Positions 1-8,922 are shown, counted from the stretch's first letter. The stretch is DNA of 64,000 bases from Aquincola tertiaricarbonis (GCF_000969605.1 NZ_JZUE01000028.1:1-64000), one strand, 5' to 3'. Notes: generated by a model not told the origin, from the sequence alone. Translations and numbers: made by a program.

Positions 1-310
1 CCGCCGCGATCTCCTTGCCGGTGCGCTGCCCTGGGCTCCAAGCCATCGCAGATTCGGCGGGCCGGACGGCACGTGCCGCAGGCGCCATCGTCGCGCTTGC
101 AGGGCGACGACGGCTGGCAGCGCCGCGGGCGGCTTCCCGTTGAACCGTTGTCACGTGCACATCAATGCCCTCATCCAGCAAGGCATCGCGGATGGCCCGA
201 AAGGTATAGCCCTCGGCGTGCAGACGAAGGATCTCGTCGCGGTAGGCGGACACCTTGCGGCCGGTGCGGCCCGGCGGTTCTCTGGGAACAAGTTTGGGGA
301 CCAGTTGCAT
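1..310 (-). CDS. Small basic helix-turn-helix-like protein of the mobilization region, 3' end outside window
   Basis: Reading leftwards from an ATG at 308-310, the frame stays open to the window edge (103 codons). It begins MQLVPKLVPREPPGRTGRK and continues with a helical stretch (YRDEILRLHAEGYTFRAIRDAL) typical of a small DNA-binding domain, then becomes Arg/Ala-rich. I do not recognise a named family. Its position, divergent from a relaxosome gene and about 250 bases from a candidate oriT, suggests a plasmid- or ICE-type mobilization accessory or regulator. The C-terminus is cut off by the window, so the full length is unknown. Confidence 0.5.
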   Translation of the reverse strand, partial: MQLVPKLVPREPPGRTGRKVSAYRDEILRLHAEGYTFRAIRDALLDEGIDVHVTTVQREAARGAASRRRPASATMAPAARAVRPAESAMAWSPGQRTGKEIAA

Positions 311-560
311 GGGCGTCTCCTGTACCAAAGCCAGCTTAAGCGCCCCCTGAGACAACGCGGCGATGAAATTCAGCCAAATTTCATCCTTGACATCGGCGAA
401 TCTCGGATGCCATTCACTTGATGCGGCGAAATGCGGATTGAATGCACATATCGTGACTGCTGATGCAAATCTTCGGCTCGACTCCGACTACTTGCTGAAT
501 TTAGACAGGAAAATCATCGTGCTAATGCCATCGAATGGCGAGAGACTCAAGTCGTGGGTT

Positions 561-612
561 AGTGCAGGATAGGCGCGGTGGCGCCGTTTGTCGGACAAGC
601 TGGCGCTTGTCC
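561..612 (-). other. Candidate origin of transfer (oriT) with MOBP-type nick sequence
   Basis: Read on the minus strand, 572-561 is CTATCCTGCACT. It contains the YATCCTG|Y core known for nick sites of MOBP relaxases such as RP4 and R751, which would place the nick between bases 565 and 564. Immediately beside it are two perfect inverted repeats: GGCGC-ggtg-GCGCC at 572-585 and GGACAAGC-tggc-GCTTGTCC at 593-612. The site lies just upstream of the relaxosome protein and relaxase genes, the usual place for oriT. The function is inferred from motif and context. Confidence 0.65.
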
Positions 613-624
613 TCGGAGGCTCGG

Positions 625-1197
625 ATGGACACCTCAGCTCGTGACCGCATCACGGTCGATTTGCAAGGCTTGAAAGCCGCGCTGGTGGCGCGGTCCCAAG
701 CCGAAGGCCTGATGCCGTCGCAGCTCGTTCGGCAGGCGCTTGCTGCTTGTCTCGGTACCAATCCCGCGTCTACGTCCCTGGCTTCAGGCTCAGCAAGGCG
801 GCAGCGATCCAAGCGCCTGTGCCTGCGCATGCGGCCTGAAGAGGTCAGGGCGGTGATGTCGTCCGCTGCGCGTGCTGGCCAGAGCCCGGGTCGATGGCTG
901 GCAGCGTTGGCAAGCGGAGCCCCCAGTGCAGCCGATGCCCAGCAGGTGGAGGCTCAGCGCCAGGCGCTGGTGTCGATGACTGCCGAGCTGGCTGCACTGC
1001 GCAGGACCTTGCACCGGATGGCGGGAATGAACTGCGGCGGACCTGCGCTTGCAGAATGTGAGGCCGTCAACCAGGTGGTGATCGCCTTGAATGAGTTGCT
1101 GGTGTCGATCGCCCGCCAAGCGCCGATGCAGAAGCCTTCCGTTAGCGTGCCCCTGCGGCGCGTGAACGACGGTCGCCGCAAGAGGAGGCCCACATGA
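625..1197 (+). CDS. Ribbon-helix-helix relaxosome accessory protein (MobC/TraJ-like)
   Basis: The protein has 190 residues. The start at 625 is chosen because a GGAGG lies five bases upstream; an in-frame ATG 90 bases earlier would run through the oriT hairpins. The N-terminus (DRITVDLQGLKAALVARSQ) followed by a helix looks like a ribbon-helix-helix DNA-binding fold. A second copy of that pattern (KRLCLRMRPEEVRAVMSSAA) follows around residues 60-85, then a long helix with hydrophobic heptads. The gene overlaps the relaxase gene by four bases (ATGA), implying coupled translation. Proteins of this kind bind oriT repeats and load the relaxase. The family assignment is by pattern, not exact homology. 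Confidence 0.6.
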   Translation: MDTSARDRITVDLQGLKAALVARSQAEGLMPSQLVRQALAACLGTNPASTSLASGSARRQRSKRLCLRMRPEEVRAVMSSAARAGQSPGRWLAALASGAPSAADAQQVEAQRQALVSMTAELAALRRTLHRMAGMNCGGPALAECEAVNQVVIALNELLVSIARQAPMQKPSVSVPLRRVNDGRRKRRPT

Positions 1198-2141
1198 ACA
1201 CCGCCACCGATCTCGCCCTGTTGCACTGGGGTGAGCGGCTCTTTTATCCGGCCAACCGCAGGACCGCGAACACCGCACCTCACTTGCGCGGCACGTCGAG
1301 CCAGCGGGCCGATGTCTTGCGTCAGCGCATAGCCGCCATGGTGCAGCGGCGAGCGCCGCAAGTGATGGTCAAGGTCACCGGAGGCGGCAGAGGCATGCGC
1401 GCCATCACCGCGCACTTCCACTACATCAGCAAGCACGGTCGATTGCCGATGGAAGACGAACGAGGCGACGCAGTGCAAGGCCGAGGAGAACTCGAACTGC
1501 TGGTGGACGAGTGGCGTTGGGGTGGCAGCCTCATCGCCGAAGAGACTGAGCGGCGCGAGGCGTACAACATCATGCTCTCCATGCCGCGCGGCACCGACCC
1601 GTCGATCGTGCAGCGCGCCGCTCGCGAATTTGCACGGGCCGAGCTCGCAGGACACAAGTACGTCATGGTGCTGCACGACCACCAAGCCCATCCGCATGTC
1701 CACCTCAGTGTGCGAGCGGAGTCGAACCACGGACGCCGGCTGAACCCCCGCAAGGCGGATCTGCAGCGTTGGCGCGAAACATTTGCTGAAAAGCTCCGAG
1801 GTTGGGGTATCGATGCGGAGGCCACCCGGGCTACGACCCGTGGCGTGCGCGGGGTTGATGAGCCGCTATGGCGACGGCAGGCCAGGGCACAGCAGCGGCT
1901 GCAGCGAGACGATCCCCATCGCATGAAGACTGCTGCCCCTGCGTCCCACGCCTTGGCTCGGCAGGCCTGGGCCCAGGTTGGACAAGTCCTGGTCCGTTCG
2001 GGAGACCCTCGTGATCGCGAACTGGCGCGTCATCTGGCGGCGTTCATGCAGCGGACACCGAGTTTCCGGGTCACAGAATTCTCGTCGGGGCGTGTTGCTC
2101 AGAAGGCTTTGCAGAATCGCACCCCGGAGCCACGTCGTTAG
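1194..2141 (+). CDS. MOBP-type relaxase / mobilization nuclease
   Basis: The protein has 315 residues and would nick oriT and stay covalently attached to the transferred strand. Visible motifs are HFHYISKHG (residues 74-82), where Tyr77 is the likely nucleophile, and the three-histidine metal motif HDHQAHPHVHL at 161-171, followed by a conserved RAES. This arrangement is that of the VirD2-like/DUF3363-type MOBP relaxases. It is short compared with IncP TraI-type enzymes, which carry a long C-terminal region. An LPD7-domain protein, a part often found fused to such relaxases, is encoded separately at 51.2-52.4 kb. The start overlaps the stop of the upstream relaxosome gene. Confidence 0.8.
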   Translation: MNTATDLALLHWGERLFYPANRRTANTAPHLRGTSSQRADVLRQRIAAMVQRRAPQVMVKVTGGGRGMRAITAHFHYISKHGRLPMEDERGDAVQGRGELELLVDEWRWGGSLIAEETERREAYNIMLSMPRGTDPSIVQRAAREFARAELAGHKYVMVLHDHQAHPHVHLSVRAESNHGRRLNPRKADLQRWRETFAEKLRGWGIDAEATRATTRGVRGVDEPLWRRQARAQQRLQRDDPHRMKTAAPASHALARQAWAQVGQVLVRSGDPRDRELARHLAAFMQRTPSFRVTEFSSGRVAQKALQNRTPEPRR

Positions 2142-2500
2142 GTGGGGGCAGATCGCTCGCGGGGCGGCTTCGAGTGCGACCTTCGCACTGCCGCGTGTCG
2201 GGCAGCCGCAGGTCGCGCACGCGGGTTATGAGGCTGGCCTCACCGTCGACCCAGGAGAAGCCTGCGCTAGCAGGCAATCCCAGCGCCTGCAGCGACTGCA
2301 GCAGCGCATCGAGGCCGTTCAGCCACTGTAGGTCCAGTACCGCCGCGCTCGTAGCGGATGCGCTGGGTGCGTCGCAGCGTCGGCTCGAGGACCTCGATAG
2401 CAGTGTGGTGTCAAAGGACAGGTCAGGTGAATGAAGGCGACCGGCTGAAGCCCGACTTGCGACCGGGCCGCCACACTAATCACGGCGCCTAGAGTGATGT
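2142..2500. other. Gene-free stretch with a minus-strand coding-like relic
   Basis: No intact gene is seen between the relaxase and the TonB receptor. On the minus strand, 2146-2340 reads through as a protein-like frame (VLDLQWLNGLDALLQSLQAL, then WVDGEASLITRVRDLRLPD). It has no ATG start and is preceded by a break to another frame. It may be the remnant of a gene of the mobile element. I do not recognise it. Confidence 0.3.
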
Positions 2501-2503
2501 GCC

Positions 2504-2524
2504 TATAATACGAATCATTCGTAT
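2504..2524 (+). promoter_or_regulatory. Fur box overlapping a TATAAT -10 element
   Basis: TATAAT at 2504-2509 is followed by, and overlaps, the perfect palindrome ATACGAAT-C-ATTCGTAT at 2508-2524. The 8-1-8 symmetry, with AAT-N-ATT at the centre, matches the known Fur operator layout. It lies 15 bases upstream of the TonB receptor start. Iron-loaded Fur bound here would block RNA polymerase directly, and fur itself is encoded 6 kb downstream. Confidence 0.75.
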
Positions 2525-2538
2525 CTAGGTTTGCATCC

Positions 2539-4719
2539 ATGTCTCTTGTTCCCGTGTTGCGGCTCATGCCGGTGGCGGTGGGTCTCAGTTGTTTGGCGAT
2601 GATTGCGAAAGCCCAGCAGGCGGCGGTCGCGCCCTCGACTGCAGCCTCGGCGCCATCCTCGACTGTCGTTGAGGCGGATGCGTCTGCTAGCAAGATCACC
2701 ATCACGGGCAAGGTGGAAAGGCAAAAGGCGGGCTTCGGCTCCGTCGGTGGCCTGGGCATCCTGGGCTCGCAGGACGCGATGGACATCCCCTTCAGCACGC
2801 TCAACTACACCGAGCAGCTGATGCGCGACCAGCAATCGCGCACGCTGGCGGACGTCTTGCAAAACGATGCCTCGGTGAGGGTGATGACCGCGGCGCAGGG
2901 CTTTGGCGAAGACTTTCAGATCCGCGGCTTCGCGGTGCCGAGCGGCGACATCGGCTTCAACGGCCTGTACGGCCTGTCGTCCGGCAACCGTATGCCGGCC
3001 GAGATCATGGAGCGGGTAGAAGTGCTCAAGGGGCCCGGCGCCATGCTCAACGGCATGCCGCCGGGTGGCAGCATCGGCGGCAGCATCAACATCATTCCCA
3101 AGCGCGCGGGCAACCAGCCGCTGACACGTGTGACCGGCAGCCTGGCCACCGGCGCGCAGGCGGGGCTGGCGGTCGACGTGGGCCGCCGCTTCGGCGAGAA
3201 CCAGGAATGGGGCCTGCGCTTCAACGGCAGCTACCGCGACGGCGAGGCCAGCATTGATGACGGCAACGCACGCCAGCGCTTTGGGGCGGTGGCGCTTGAC
3301 TACCGGGGCAGCCGGCTGCGCTGGTCGCTCGACCTGTTTAAGCAGCACGAAAACATCCGCGGCTTCCGCTCGCAGCCCGCCTTTCTCAGCGGCATCACCG
3401 AGCTGCCCGAGCCGCCGGACCCGCGCAAGAACATCTATGGCCCGAACGCACTGTTGGAGCTGGACGACGAGGTGGTGGCCACGCGGCTGGAGTACGACCT
3501 TACCGACCGCATCACCGCCTGGCTGGCCGCTGGGGACCGGGACAGCTGGACGATGCAGGACTTTCCCACCGCCAGCACCCGCGCCAATACACAAGGCGAC
3601 TTCCGCCTGATCGGTGCCTGGTACGACGCCTACTTCAAGACGAGAAGCTACGACGCCGGCCTGCGTGCCCGCTTCAAGACCGCCGGCATGGGCCACACGC
3701 TGTCGCTGGCCGCCAGCCGGTTGGAGCAGGAAACCGGCAGCTTCTACCGCGCCAATCCAGCGTCCACCTCGGTGCCGTCCAACATCTACAACCCGGTGGA
3801 CATGCCTGCGGTGATTGGCGACCGCCTAGCGCCCACGAAGACCTCCGAAACGACGCTGACCAGCATCGCCGTGGCAGACACGCTGTCCTTCCTCGACGAC
3901 CGCCTGTTGTTGACGCTGGGCCTGCGCGACCAGACGGCCAAGGTGGTCACCTTTCCCGTCACCCCCACCAACGGCTACGACAAAAGCGCGCTGTCGCGCC
4001 TGGGTGGCATCGTCTTCAAGGCCAGCGACCGCCTGTCGTTATACGCCAACTATGCCGAGGGCCTGACCCGCGGCGCCGTCGCGCCCAGCAACGGCACGGT
4101 GAGCAATCCGGGCGAGGTGTTTGCGCCCTACCAGTCGGAGCAAGTCGAGGCTGGCGTGAAGATGGACTGGGGCAGCTTTCTCACCGCGGCCAACGTCTAC
4201 CAGATCGACCGGCCCAACGCGATCAACGTGCCGGTGGCCGGCGGTGGCTTGCCGCGCTACGGCTTCGACGGCCGGCAGCGCAACCGCGGCGTGGAATTCA
4301 CCGCCCAGGGCGAAGTGGTGCGCAGCGTGCGCTGGCTCGCCACCGCCGCCTTCACCCAGGCCAAGCAGAAGCGCACCGCTGGCGGCCTCAACGACGGCAA
4401 AGACGCCACCGGCGTGGCCCGGCGCCAGATCAGTGTCGGCACCGACTGGGAAGTGCCGGCGGTGCCCGGCCTGGGGTTGAACGGCCGGGTGATTTACACC
4501 TCCTCGGGCTGGCTGGACAGCGCCAACACGCTGCGCGTGCCGGCTTGGACACGGGCCGACATTGGCGCGCGCTACCGCACCACGCTCGCGGGCACGCCCA
4601 CCGTGCTGCGACTCAACATCGACAACCTGTTCGACCGCCACTACTGGCTGCTCAGCGGCACCTACGCGACCGTGGCCACCGGCCGAACTGTGGTCATGTC
4701 CGCCTCCTTCGACTTCTGA
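2539..4719 (+). CDS. TonB-dependent siderophore receptor
   Basis: The 726-residue outer-membrane receptor starts with a signal peptide (cleavage probably after MIAKAQ, about residue 28). The plug domain follows (NYTEQLMRDQQSRTLADVL, DASVRV, FQIRGF, EIMERVEVLKGPGAMLNG, GGSINIIPKRA), then a beta barrel ending in ...VVMSASFDF with a C-terminal Phe. These are the hallmarks of the FhuA/FpvA/FoxA-like siderophore receptor subfamily; the ligand cannot be read from sequence. It is the first gene of a five-gene operon with DUF4198, DUF3649, PepSY and DUF3325 proteins, the standard company of ferric-siderophore uptake in Burkholderiales. A Fur box sits on its promoter. Confidence 0.92.
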   Translation: MSLVPVLRLMPVAVGLSCLAMIAKAQQAAVAPSTAASAPSSTVVEADASASKITITGKVERQKAGFGSVGGLGILGSQDAMDIPFSTLNYTEQLMRDQQSRTLADVLQNDASVRVMTAAQGFGEDFQIRGFAVPSGDIGFNGLYGLSSGNRMPAEIMERVEVLKGPGAMLNGMPPGGSIGGSINIIPKRAGNQPLTRVTGSLATGAQAGLAVDVGRRFGENQEWGLRFNGSYRDGEASIDDGNARQRFGAVALDYRGSRLRWSLDLFKQHENIRGFRSQPAFLSGITELPEPPDPRKNIYGPNALLELDDEVVATRLEYDLTDRITAWLAAGDRDSWTMQDFPTASTRANTQGDFRLIGAWYDAYFKTRSYDAGLRARFKTAGMGHTLSLAASRLEQETGSFYRANPASTSVPSNIYNPVDMPAVIGDRLAPTKTSETTLTSIAVADTLSFLDDRLLLTLGLRDQTAKVVTFPVTPTNGYDKSALSRLGGIVFKASDRLSLYANYAEGLTRGAVAPSNGTVSNPGEVFAPYQSEQVEAGVKMDWGSFLTAANVYQIDRPNAINVPVAGGGLPRYGFDGRQRNRGVEFTAQGEVVRSVRWLATAAFTQAKQKRTAGGLNDGKDATGVARRQISVGTDWEVPAVPGLGLNGRVIYTSSGWLDSANTLRVPAWTRADIGARYRTTLAGTPTVLRLNIDNLFDRHYWLLSGTYATVATGRTVVMSASFDF

Positions 4720-4738
4720 GCCGCCTGGGACTCTTACG

Positions 4739-5485
4739 ATGAACAAGCACCTGCTCCGCCTTGCCCTGCTGCCGCTGTGCCTGACCGCCGCTGGCGCCAC
4801 CCAGGCCCACCACCTGTGGATCGAACAGCCGGCCGCCACCGACGAACGCGCCGCGGTGCGCTTTGGTGAATTTGCCGCCAACCTGCGCGAGGCCTCGCCC
4901 GGGTTGCTCGACAAGTTCGGCGAAGTGCGCGCCACCTTGCTCGACGGCCGCGAGACCGCGCCGGTGGCCGCCGTCAAGGCCGCGGACGGCTGGCTGCTGC
5001 CCGTGCGCGCGGCCGCCGGCCAGTCCCTTGTGGCCGAGGACGCCCGCTATCCGCTGTATGCCGCCAAGCAGGCCGGTCAGCCGGTCACCCACTGGTATTA
5101 CCCGGCCGCGCGGCTGGTGACCACCGCGGCTGCCCTGCCGCCCACGCTGCGGCTGGATTTGGTGCCTACGGGCGAGCCGGGCCGCTTCCAGGCCTTTTTT
5201 CGCGGCCAGCCGCTGCCCCAGGCCAAGGTGACGCTGGCCACGCCGTCGGGCTGGGCCAAGGAACAGGAGAGCGACGAGCAGGGGCTGGTGCGCTTCGACC
5301 TGCCCTGGCAGGGCGCCTACGTGGCCGAGGTGTCGCACCAGGAGCGCAGCGACGGCGAGCGCCCCGGCGCCCAGGGCACGCCCGAGCGCTACGACGGCGT
5401 GAACTACGTGACCTCGCTCACCGTGCTGCAGGCCCAAGGGCTGACCCCGCTGCCCGCTGGCCCTGCACAAGCGCCGCACCGATGA
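4739..5485 (+). CDS. DUF4198-family periplasmic protein
   Basis: The protein has 248 residues with a clear signal peptide (MNKHLLRLALLPLCLTAAG...TQAHH) and a mature start HHLWIEQ. The DUF4198 family typically begins with this His-rich 'AHxxW' segment after cleavage and is linked to metal (Ni/Co/Fe) transport loci. The C-terminal half resembles a beta-sandwich (RLDLVPTGEPGRFQAFFRGQ). The start at 4739 is preceded by only a weak ribosome site. The gene lies 19 bases after the receptor, and its stop overlaps the next gene by four bases. The role in iron uptake is inferred from context. Confidence 0.75.
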   Translation: MNKHLLRLALLPLCLTAAGATQAHHLWIEQPAATDERAAVRFGEFAANLREASPGLLDKFGEVRATLLDGRETAPVAAVKAADGWLLPVRAAAGQSLVAEDARYPLYAAKQAGQPVTHWYYPAARLVTTAAALPPTLRLDLVPTGEPGRFQAFFRGQPLPQAKVTLATPSGWAKEQESDEQGLVRFDLPWQGAYVAEVSHQERSDGERPGAQGTPERYDGVNYVTSLTVLQAQGLTPLPAGPAQAPHR

Positions 5486-5757
5486 ACTCGGCGATGGCCT
5501 CGCGCATCGTCGCGGCGCTGGCCGGCGGTTATGCGCTGGCCGCGCTGGCCAGCGTGGCGGTGCTGGCGCTGCCGGTGAGCGTGCCGCAGGCCGTCATCGC
5601 CGGCATGCTGGTCAGCTTCGCGGTGTATGCCGGCGCAGTGGTGTGGGTGTTCGCGGTGCGCAGCGCCACGCGTGCCTGGGCCGGCCTGACTGCGGCCGCG
5701 CTGCCGCTGCTGCCGTTGGCCTGGACCGTGTGGCACGCCGCACCGGCTGCTGCCTGA
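5482..5757 (+). CDS. Small iron-uptake membrane protein (DUF3649-like)
   Basis: The 91-residue protein has three hydrophobic segments (about residues 10-30, 36-59 and 64-86), with no signal peptide or metal motif. Small proteins of this type (DUF3649) are regularly encoded between a TonB receptor and a PepSY membrane protein. The four-base overlap with DUF4198 and the one-base gap to the PepSY gene indicate tight translational coupling. The function is unknown beyond its place in siderophore uptake operons. Confidence 0.65.
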   Translation: MNSAMASRIVAALAGGYALAALASVAVLALPVSVPQAVIAGMLVSFAVYAGAVVWVFAVRSATRAWAGLTAAALPLLPLAWTVWHAAPAAA

Positions 5758-5758
5758 C

Positions 5759-7387
5759 ATGAGCACCGGCGACACACGAGGCGCAGCACCTGCGCCACGC
5801 GGCATCCGGCAGACGATGTCGGAACTGCACACCTGGACCGGGCTGCTGCTCGGCTGGTTTTTGTTCGCCATGTTCCTCACTGGCACTGTCAGCTATTTCA
5901 AGGAGGAACTGTCGGCCTGGATGCGGCCGGAAATCGCTTACCAGGCCGAGGTGCCCGAGCCGGCGGTGGTGGCCGGCCGGGTGGCGCAGGCGCTGGCCTC
6001 GGTGGCTGCCGGTACGCCGCAGTGGAGCCTGCGGCTGAACGACGACCGCCACGCGGTCGTGAGTGCCTTCTGGCGTGTGCCGGGAGGTGATGGCGGTTGG
6101 CGTGCCTTCAGCGATGCGCATTTCGATCCGGCCACCGGCCAGAAGGTGACCGCTCGCGACACACAGGGTGGGGAGTTTTTCTACCGCTTCCACTTCCAGT
6201 TCCACTATCTGCCGGTGGTCTGGGGCCGCTGGCTGGCGGGACTGGGGGGCATGCTCATGCTGGTGGCCATCGTCACCGGTGTGATCACCCACAAGAAGAT
6301 CTTCATCGACTTCTTCACCTTCCGCTGGGGCAAGGGGCACCGCGCCTGGCTGGATGCACACAACGCGCTGTCGGTCTTCGGGTTGCCCTTCCACCTGATG
6401 ATTACCTATACCGGGCTGGTCACCCTGATGGCGCTGTACATGCCCTGGGGTGAACGCGCGGCCATCACCACGCCCGCGCTCAAGCGTGAGCTGGGTGCCC
6501 AGCTCAATGCCTTCATCCAGCCGGGCAAGCCATCGGGCCAGGCGGTGCCGCTGGCCTCGGTGGAGGCGATGGTGCGCGAGGCTGAACGGCAGTGGGGCCC
6601 AGGCACTGTGGCGCGCGTGACCGCCGCCAATCCCGGCGATGCCGTCGCTCGCGTGGCCGTCACCCGCGGCGAGGCAGGGCGGGTGTCGATGAGCCCGCAG
6701 TACCTGCTGTTCGACGGCCCCACCGGCGCGCTGCTGCCGGCGCCGGCAGCCGTGGGCGCCGCAGCCGAGATGCGTGGCGTCCTGTACGGCCTGCACCTGG
6801 GCCGCTTCGGCGACGGCACGACGCGTTGGCTGTACTTCCTGGTCAGCCTGGCCGGCACGGCGATGGTGGGCAGTGGACTGGTGATGTGGACCGTCAAGCG
6901 GCGCCAGCGCCTGGTGGCGCCTGAACGGCCCCCGTTGGGCTTCCGCTTGGTGGAGCGATTGAACATCGCCACTGTGGCCGGACTGCCGCTGGCCATGGGC
7001 GGCCTGCTCTGGGGCAACCGGCTGCTGCCGCCGGAGCTGCCGCAGCGCGCGGCCTGGGAGATCCACGTGTTCTTCATTGTGTGGGGCCTAGCGCTGGCGC
7101 ATGCGCTGCTGCGGCCGGCCCGCCGGGCCTGGATCGAACTGTTCGGCCTGGGCGCGATCAGCTTGGCGCTGCTGCCCCTGGTCAATGCGCTGCTGACGGA
7201 CCGGCCGCTGTGGCGCAGCCTGGCGGATGGCGACTGGACCTTCGCCGGCGTGGAGCTGATGCTGTGGGTGCATGCCGCGCTGCTCGCTGCGCTGGCCCTG
7301 CGCACCGCGCGCCCGCGCGGCGCCGCCACACGGCCCGCAGCCGCCGCGCCACGGCCGGGCGTCCGTGCCGGCGAGGCGGCCAGATGA
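5759..7387 (+). CDS. PepSY-associated transmembrane protein (putative ferric-siderophore reductase)
   Basis: The 542-residue inner-membrane protein starts with a TM helix around residues 24-45 (HTWTGLLLGWFLFAMFLTGT) followed by a periplasmic PepSY-like segment. Further TM pairs lie near 160-180 and 205-225, at about 355-375, and four or more helices follow in the last 160 residues. Conserved histidines appear in HTWTG, FHFQFHYLP and DAHNALSVFGLPFHLMITYTG, which suit heme or iron handling. PiuB/PepSY_TM proteins of this length act in iron release from siderophores at the inner membrane. The ATGA overlap with the next gene supports one operon. Confidence 0.85.
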   Translation: MSTGDTRGAAPAPRGIRQTMSELHTWTGLLLGWFLFAMFLTGTVSYFKEELSAWMRPEIAYQAEVPEPAVVAGRVAQALASVAAGTPQWSLRLNDDRHAVVSAFWRVPGGDGGWRAFSDAHFDPATGQKVTARDTQGGEFFYRFHFQFHYLPVVWGRWLAGLGGMLMLVAIVTGVITHKKIFIDFFTFRWGKGHRAWLDAHNALSVFGLPFHLMITYTGLVTLMALYMPWGERAAITTPALKRELGAQLNAFIQPGKPSGQAVPLASVEAMVREAERQWGPGTVARVTAANPGDAVARVAVTRGEAGRVSMSPQYLLFDGPTGALLPAPAAVGAAAEMRGVLYGLHLGRFGDGTTRWLYFLVSLAGTAMVGSGLVMWTVKRRQRLVAPERPPLGFRLVERLNIATVAGLPLAMGGLLWGNRLLPPELPQRAAWEIHVFFIVWGLALAHALLRPARRAWIELFGLGAISLALLPLVNALLTDRPLWRSLADGDWTFAGVELMLWVHAALLAALALRTARPRGAATRPAAAAPRPGVRAGEAAR

Positions 7388-7698
7388 GCGATTCGGTTAG
7401 CCTGCTGCTGTGCCTAAGCGGCTTCGCCGCATTGGCCGCCGCTACCGATCGCGTGCAGGAGGAGTTGCTGGGCCGCGCCTGCAGCCATGGACGTGTGCGG
7501 CTGCTGCGCGTCGCGGGCTGGACGCTGCTGCTGGGAGCGCTGGGCTGGGTGGTTGCACACAAGGGCTGGAGCCTCGGAGTGGTGAGCTACAGCGGCCACA
7601 CCAGTGTTTCAGCAGGCCTGGTGTACCTAGTCTTGATACTGGTTCACCGTATGCGTTTTTCGTTGAGCGCCCGTGCCGACATGCGCAGGCGGAGGTGA
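7384..7698 (+). CDS. DUF3325-family small membrane protein
   Basis: The protein has 104 residues and begins MSDSVSLLLCLSGFAALA. Three hydrophobic segments (2-20, 42-60, 72-90) surround conserved-looking charged residues, and it ends with an Arg-rich tail. DUF3325 proteins are typically the last gene of TonB receptor/PepSY operons, as here. The start overlaps the PepSY stop by four bases. No catalytic motif is visible, so the function is only inferred from context. Confidence 0.7.
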   Translation: MSDSVSLLLCLSGFAALAAATDRVQEELLGRACSHGRVRLLRVAGWTLLLGALGWVVAHKGWSLGVVSYSGHTSVSAGLVYLVLILVHRMRFSLSARADMRRRR

Positions 7699-8490
7699 CT
7701 TCGGGAGGCCACGGCATCCAAGCCGGCCTTGCATTCGCACCATGTCGCTCAGGCACCTCTGAGCACCGGGTGGCTGCCCCAGCGCCAGGTCCTGCTTGGT
7801 GTGACCGGTTGCCTTCCTACCTACAGCATCTTGCGGCCGTGTCGTCAGAATGGGACGGCCTACTTCGTGGTGGTACCGTGATGTCAACCACTTCGGTTGA
7901 CGAGCTGGCGAGGCGTGAAATTGTGCTGGTGAAGGGCACTGCTGTTTTCGACGCGGGCGAACTACCCTTTGCCGAGATGCTGGCTGCCATTGAGCATATC
8001 TCTCGAGGAGCAGCTGCGGGCCGAAGTAAGGTGTTCGGCGGAGTGGTGCACCACGCGCTCGCGGCAAGCAGGTGCGCTTTCTCGGCAGTCAGTGCGAGGT
8101 CATCGAAGGATCAACGGCCTCTTTGCGGAGCGCAATATGCTGGTGATTGGTTCTGGGGCCGTCAGGTGGCCTCGATCGTCAAGGCGCTGGAACGGGCCGC
8201 CGCTTCCCCAATCCGTTTCCGGTGGGCTCGCAACTGGAAATTCGCCCGGTGTTTGAGGCTGAGGACAACGGCGGCGGCCTGACGCTCGAACTGCGCGCCC
8301 ACAATACCGCCTGCGCGTCAAGCTGGCCGCCTGCCAGGTCTGAATACAACATGCGTTGCGCCGGACGCTTGCTGAGCATGCAAGGCCGACCAACCGGTGA
8401 TGCAAATTGCAGGCGTTCACTGTACGGGCGAAGCACAAGACAGCTGTCATCGCGACATACTGGCGACATCTTCAATGACACCGCTGGTAG
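7699..8490. other. Gene-free stretch with degraded coding remnants
   Basis: No intact gene is supported. On the plus strand, 7879-8066 reads as a plausible protein segment (DELARREIVLVKGTAVFDAG...VFGGVVHHALA). It continues only after a frame change (KQVRFLGSQCEVIEG), and a further segment appears near 8180-8300 (FPNPFPVGSQLEIRPVFEAE) in another frame. Together these look like a decayed gene broken by at least two frameshifts. I do not recognise the family. Confidence 0.35.
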
Positions 8491-8922
8491 TTAATCCTTG
8501 GCAGGGTGTGCTGCGCGGCAACGGGCGCAACGGCCAAACAACGACAACCTGTGCTGTTGGAGTTCAAAGCCGCGCTCCTGCGCAATGGCGGCTTGACGCT
8601 TCTCGATCAGAGGGTCGTAAAACTCGTCGACCTCACCACACTGCACGCAGATTAAGTGGTCGTGGTGGCTTCCCTCATCGATCTCGAACACCGCCTTGCC
8701 TGTCTCGAAGACACTGCGCGACACGATGCCGGCCTGCTCCAGTTGCGACAGCACGCGGTACACCGTGGCCAAACCCACATCGAGGCCCAGCGACAGCAAA
8801 CGCCGGTGAATGTCTTCTGCTGAAAGATGCCGCTCGGGGCCTGCTCGCAGCAGCTCAAGGATGCGCAGGCGAGGGACTGTGGCCTTCAGTCCTATGCGTC
8901 GCAACCCATCGGTGTCGTTCAC
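8491..8922 (-). CDS. fur: Ferric uptake regulator Fur
   Basis: The 143-residue protein has the N-terminal winged helix (GLKATVPRLRILELL, DVGLATVYRVLSQLEQAGIV) and the Fur metal motifs: HHDH at residues 86-89, CVQC with Cys92 and Cys95, and CARC with Cys132 and Cys135. The length is normal for Fur. It represses iron-uptake genes when loaded with Fe2+. It faces the TonB/PepSY operon convergently, and that operon carries a textbook Fur palindrome. A second Fur paralogue elsewhere in the genome cannot be excluded. Confidence 0.93.
   Translation of the reverse strand: MNDTDGLRRIGLKATVPRLRILELLRAGPERHLSAEDIHRRLLSLGLDVGLATVYRVLSQLEQAGIVSRSVFETGKAVFEIDEGSHHDHLICVQCGEVDEFYDPLIEKRQAAIAQERGFELQQHRLSLFGRCARCRAAHPAKD

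Noticed and set aside
5612-7066. A 484-codon minus-strand open frame opposite the PepSY membrane protein
   Set aside because: It has composition typical of antisense GC-rich coding DNA (His, Gln, Arg, Gly) and no family pattern. The plus strand encodes a convincing membrane protein.
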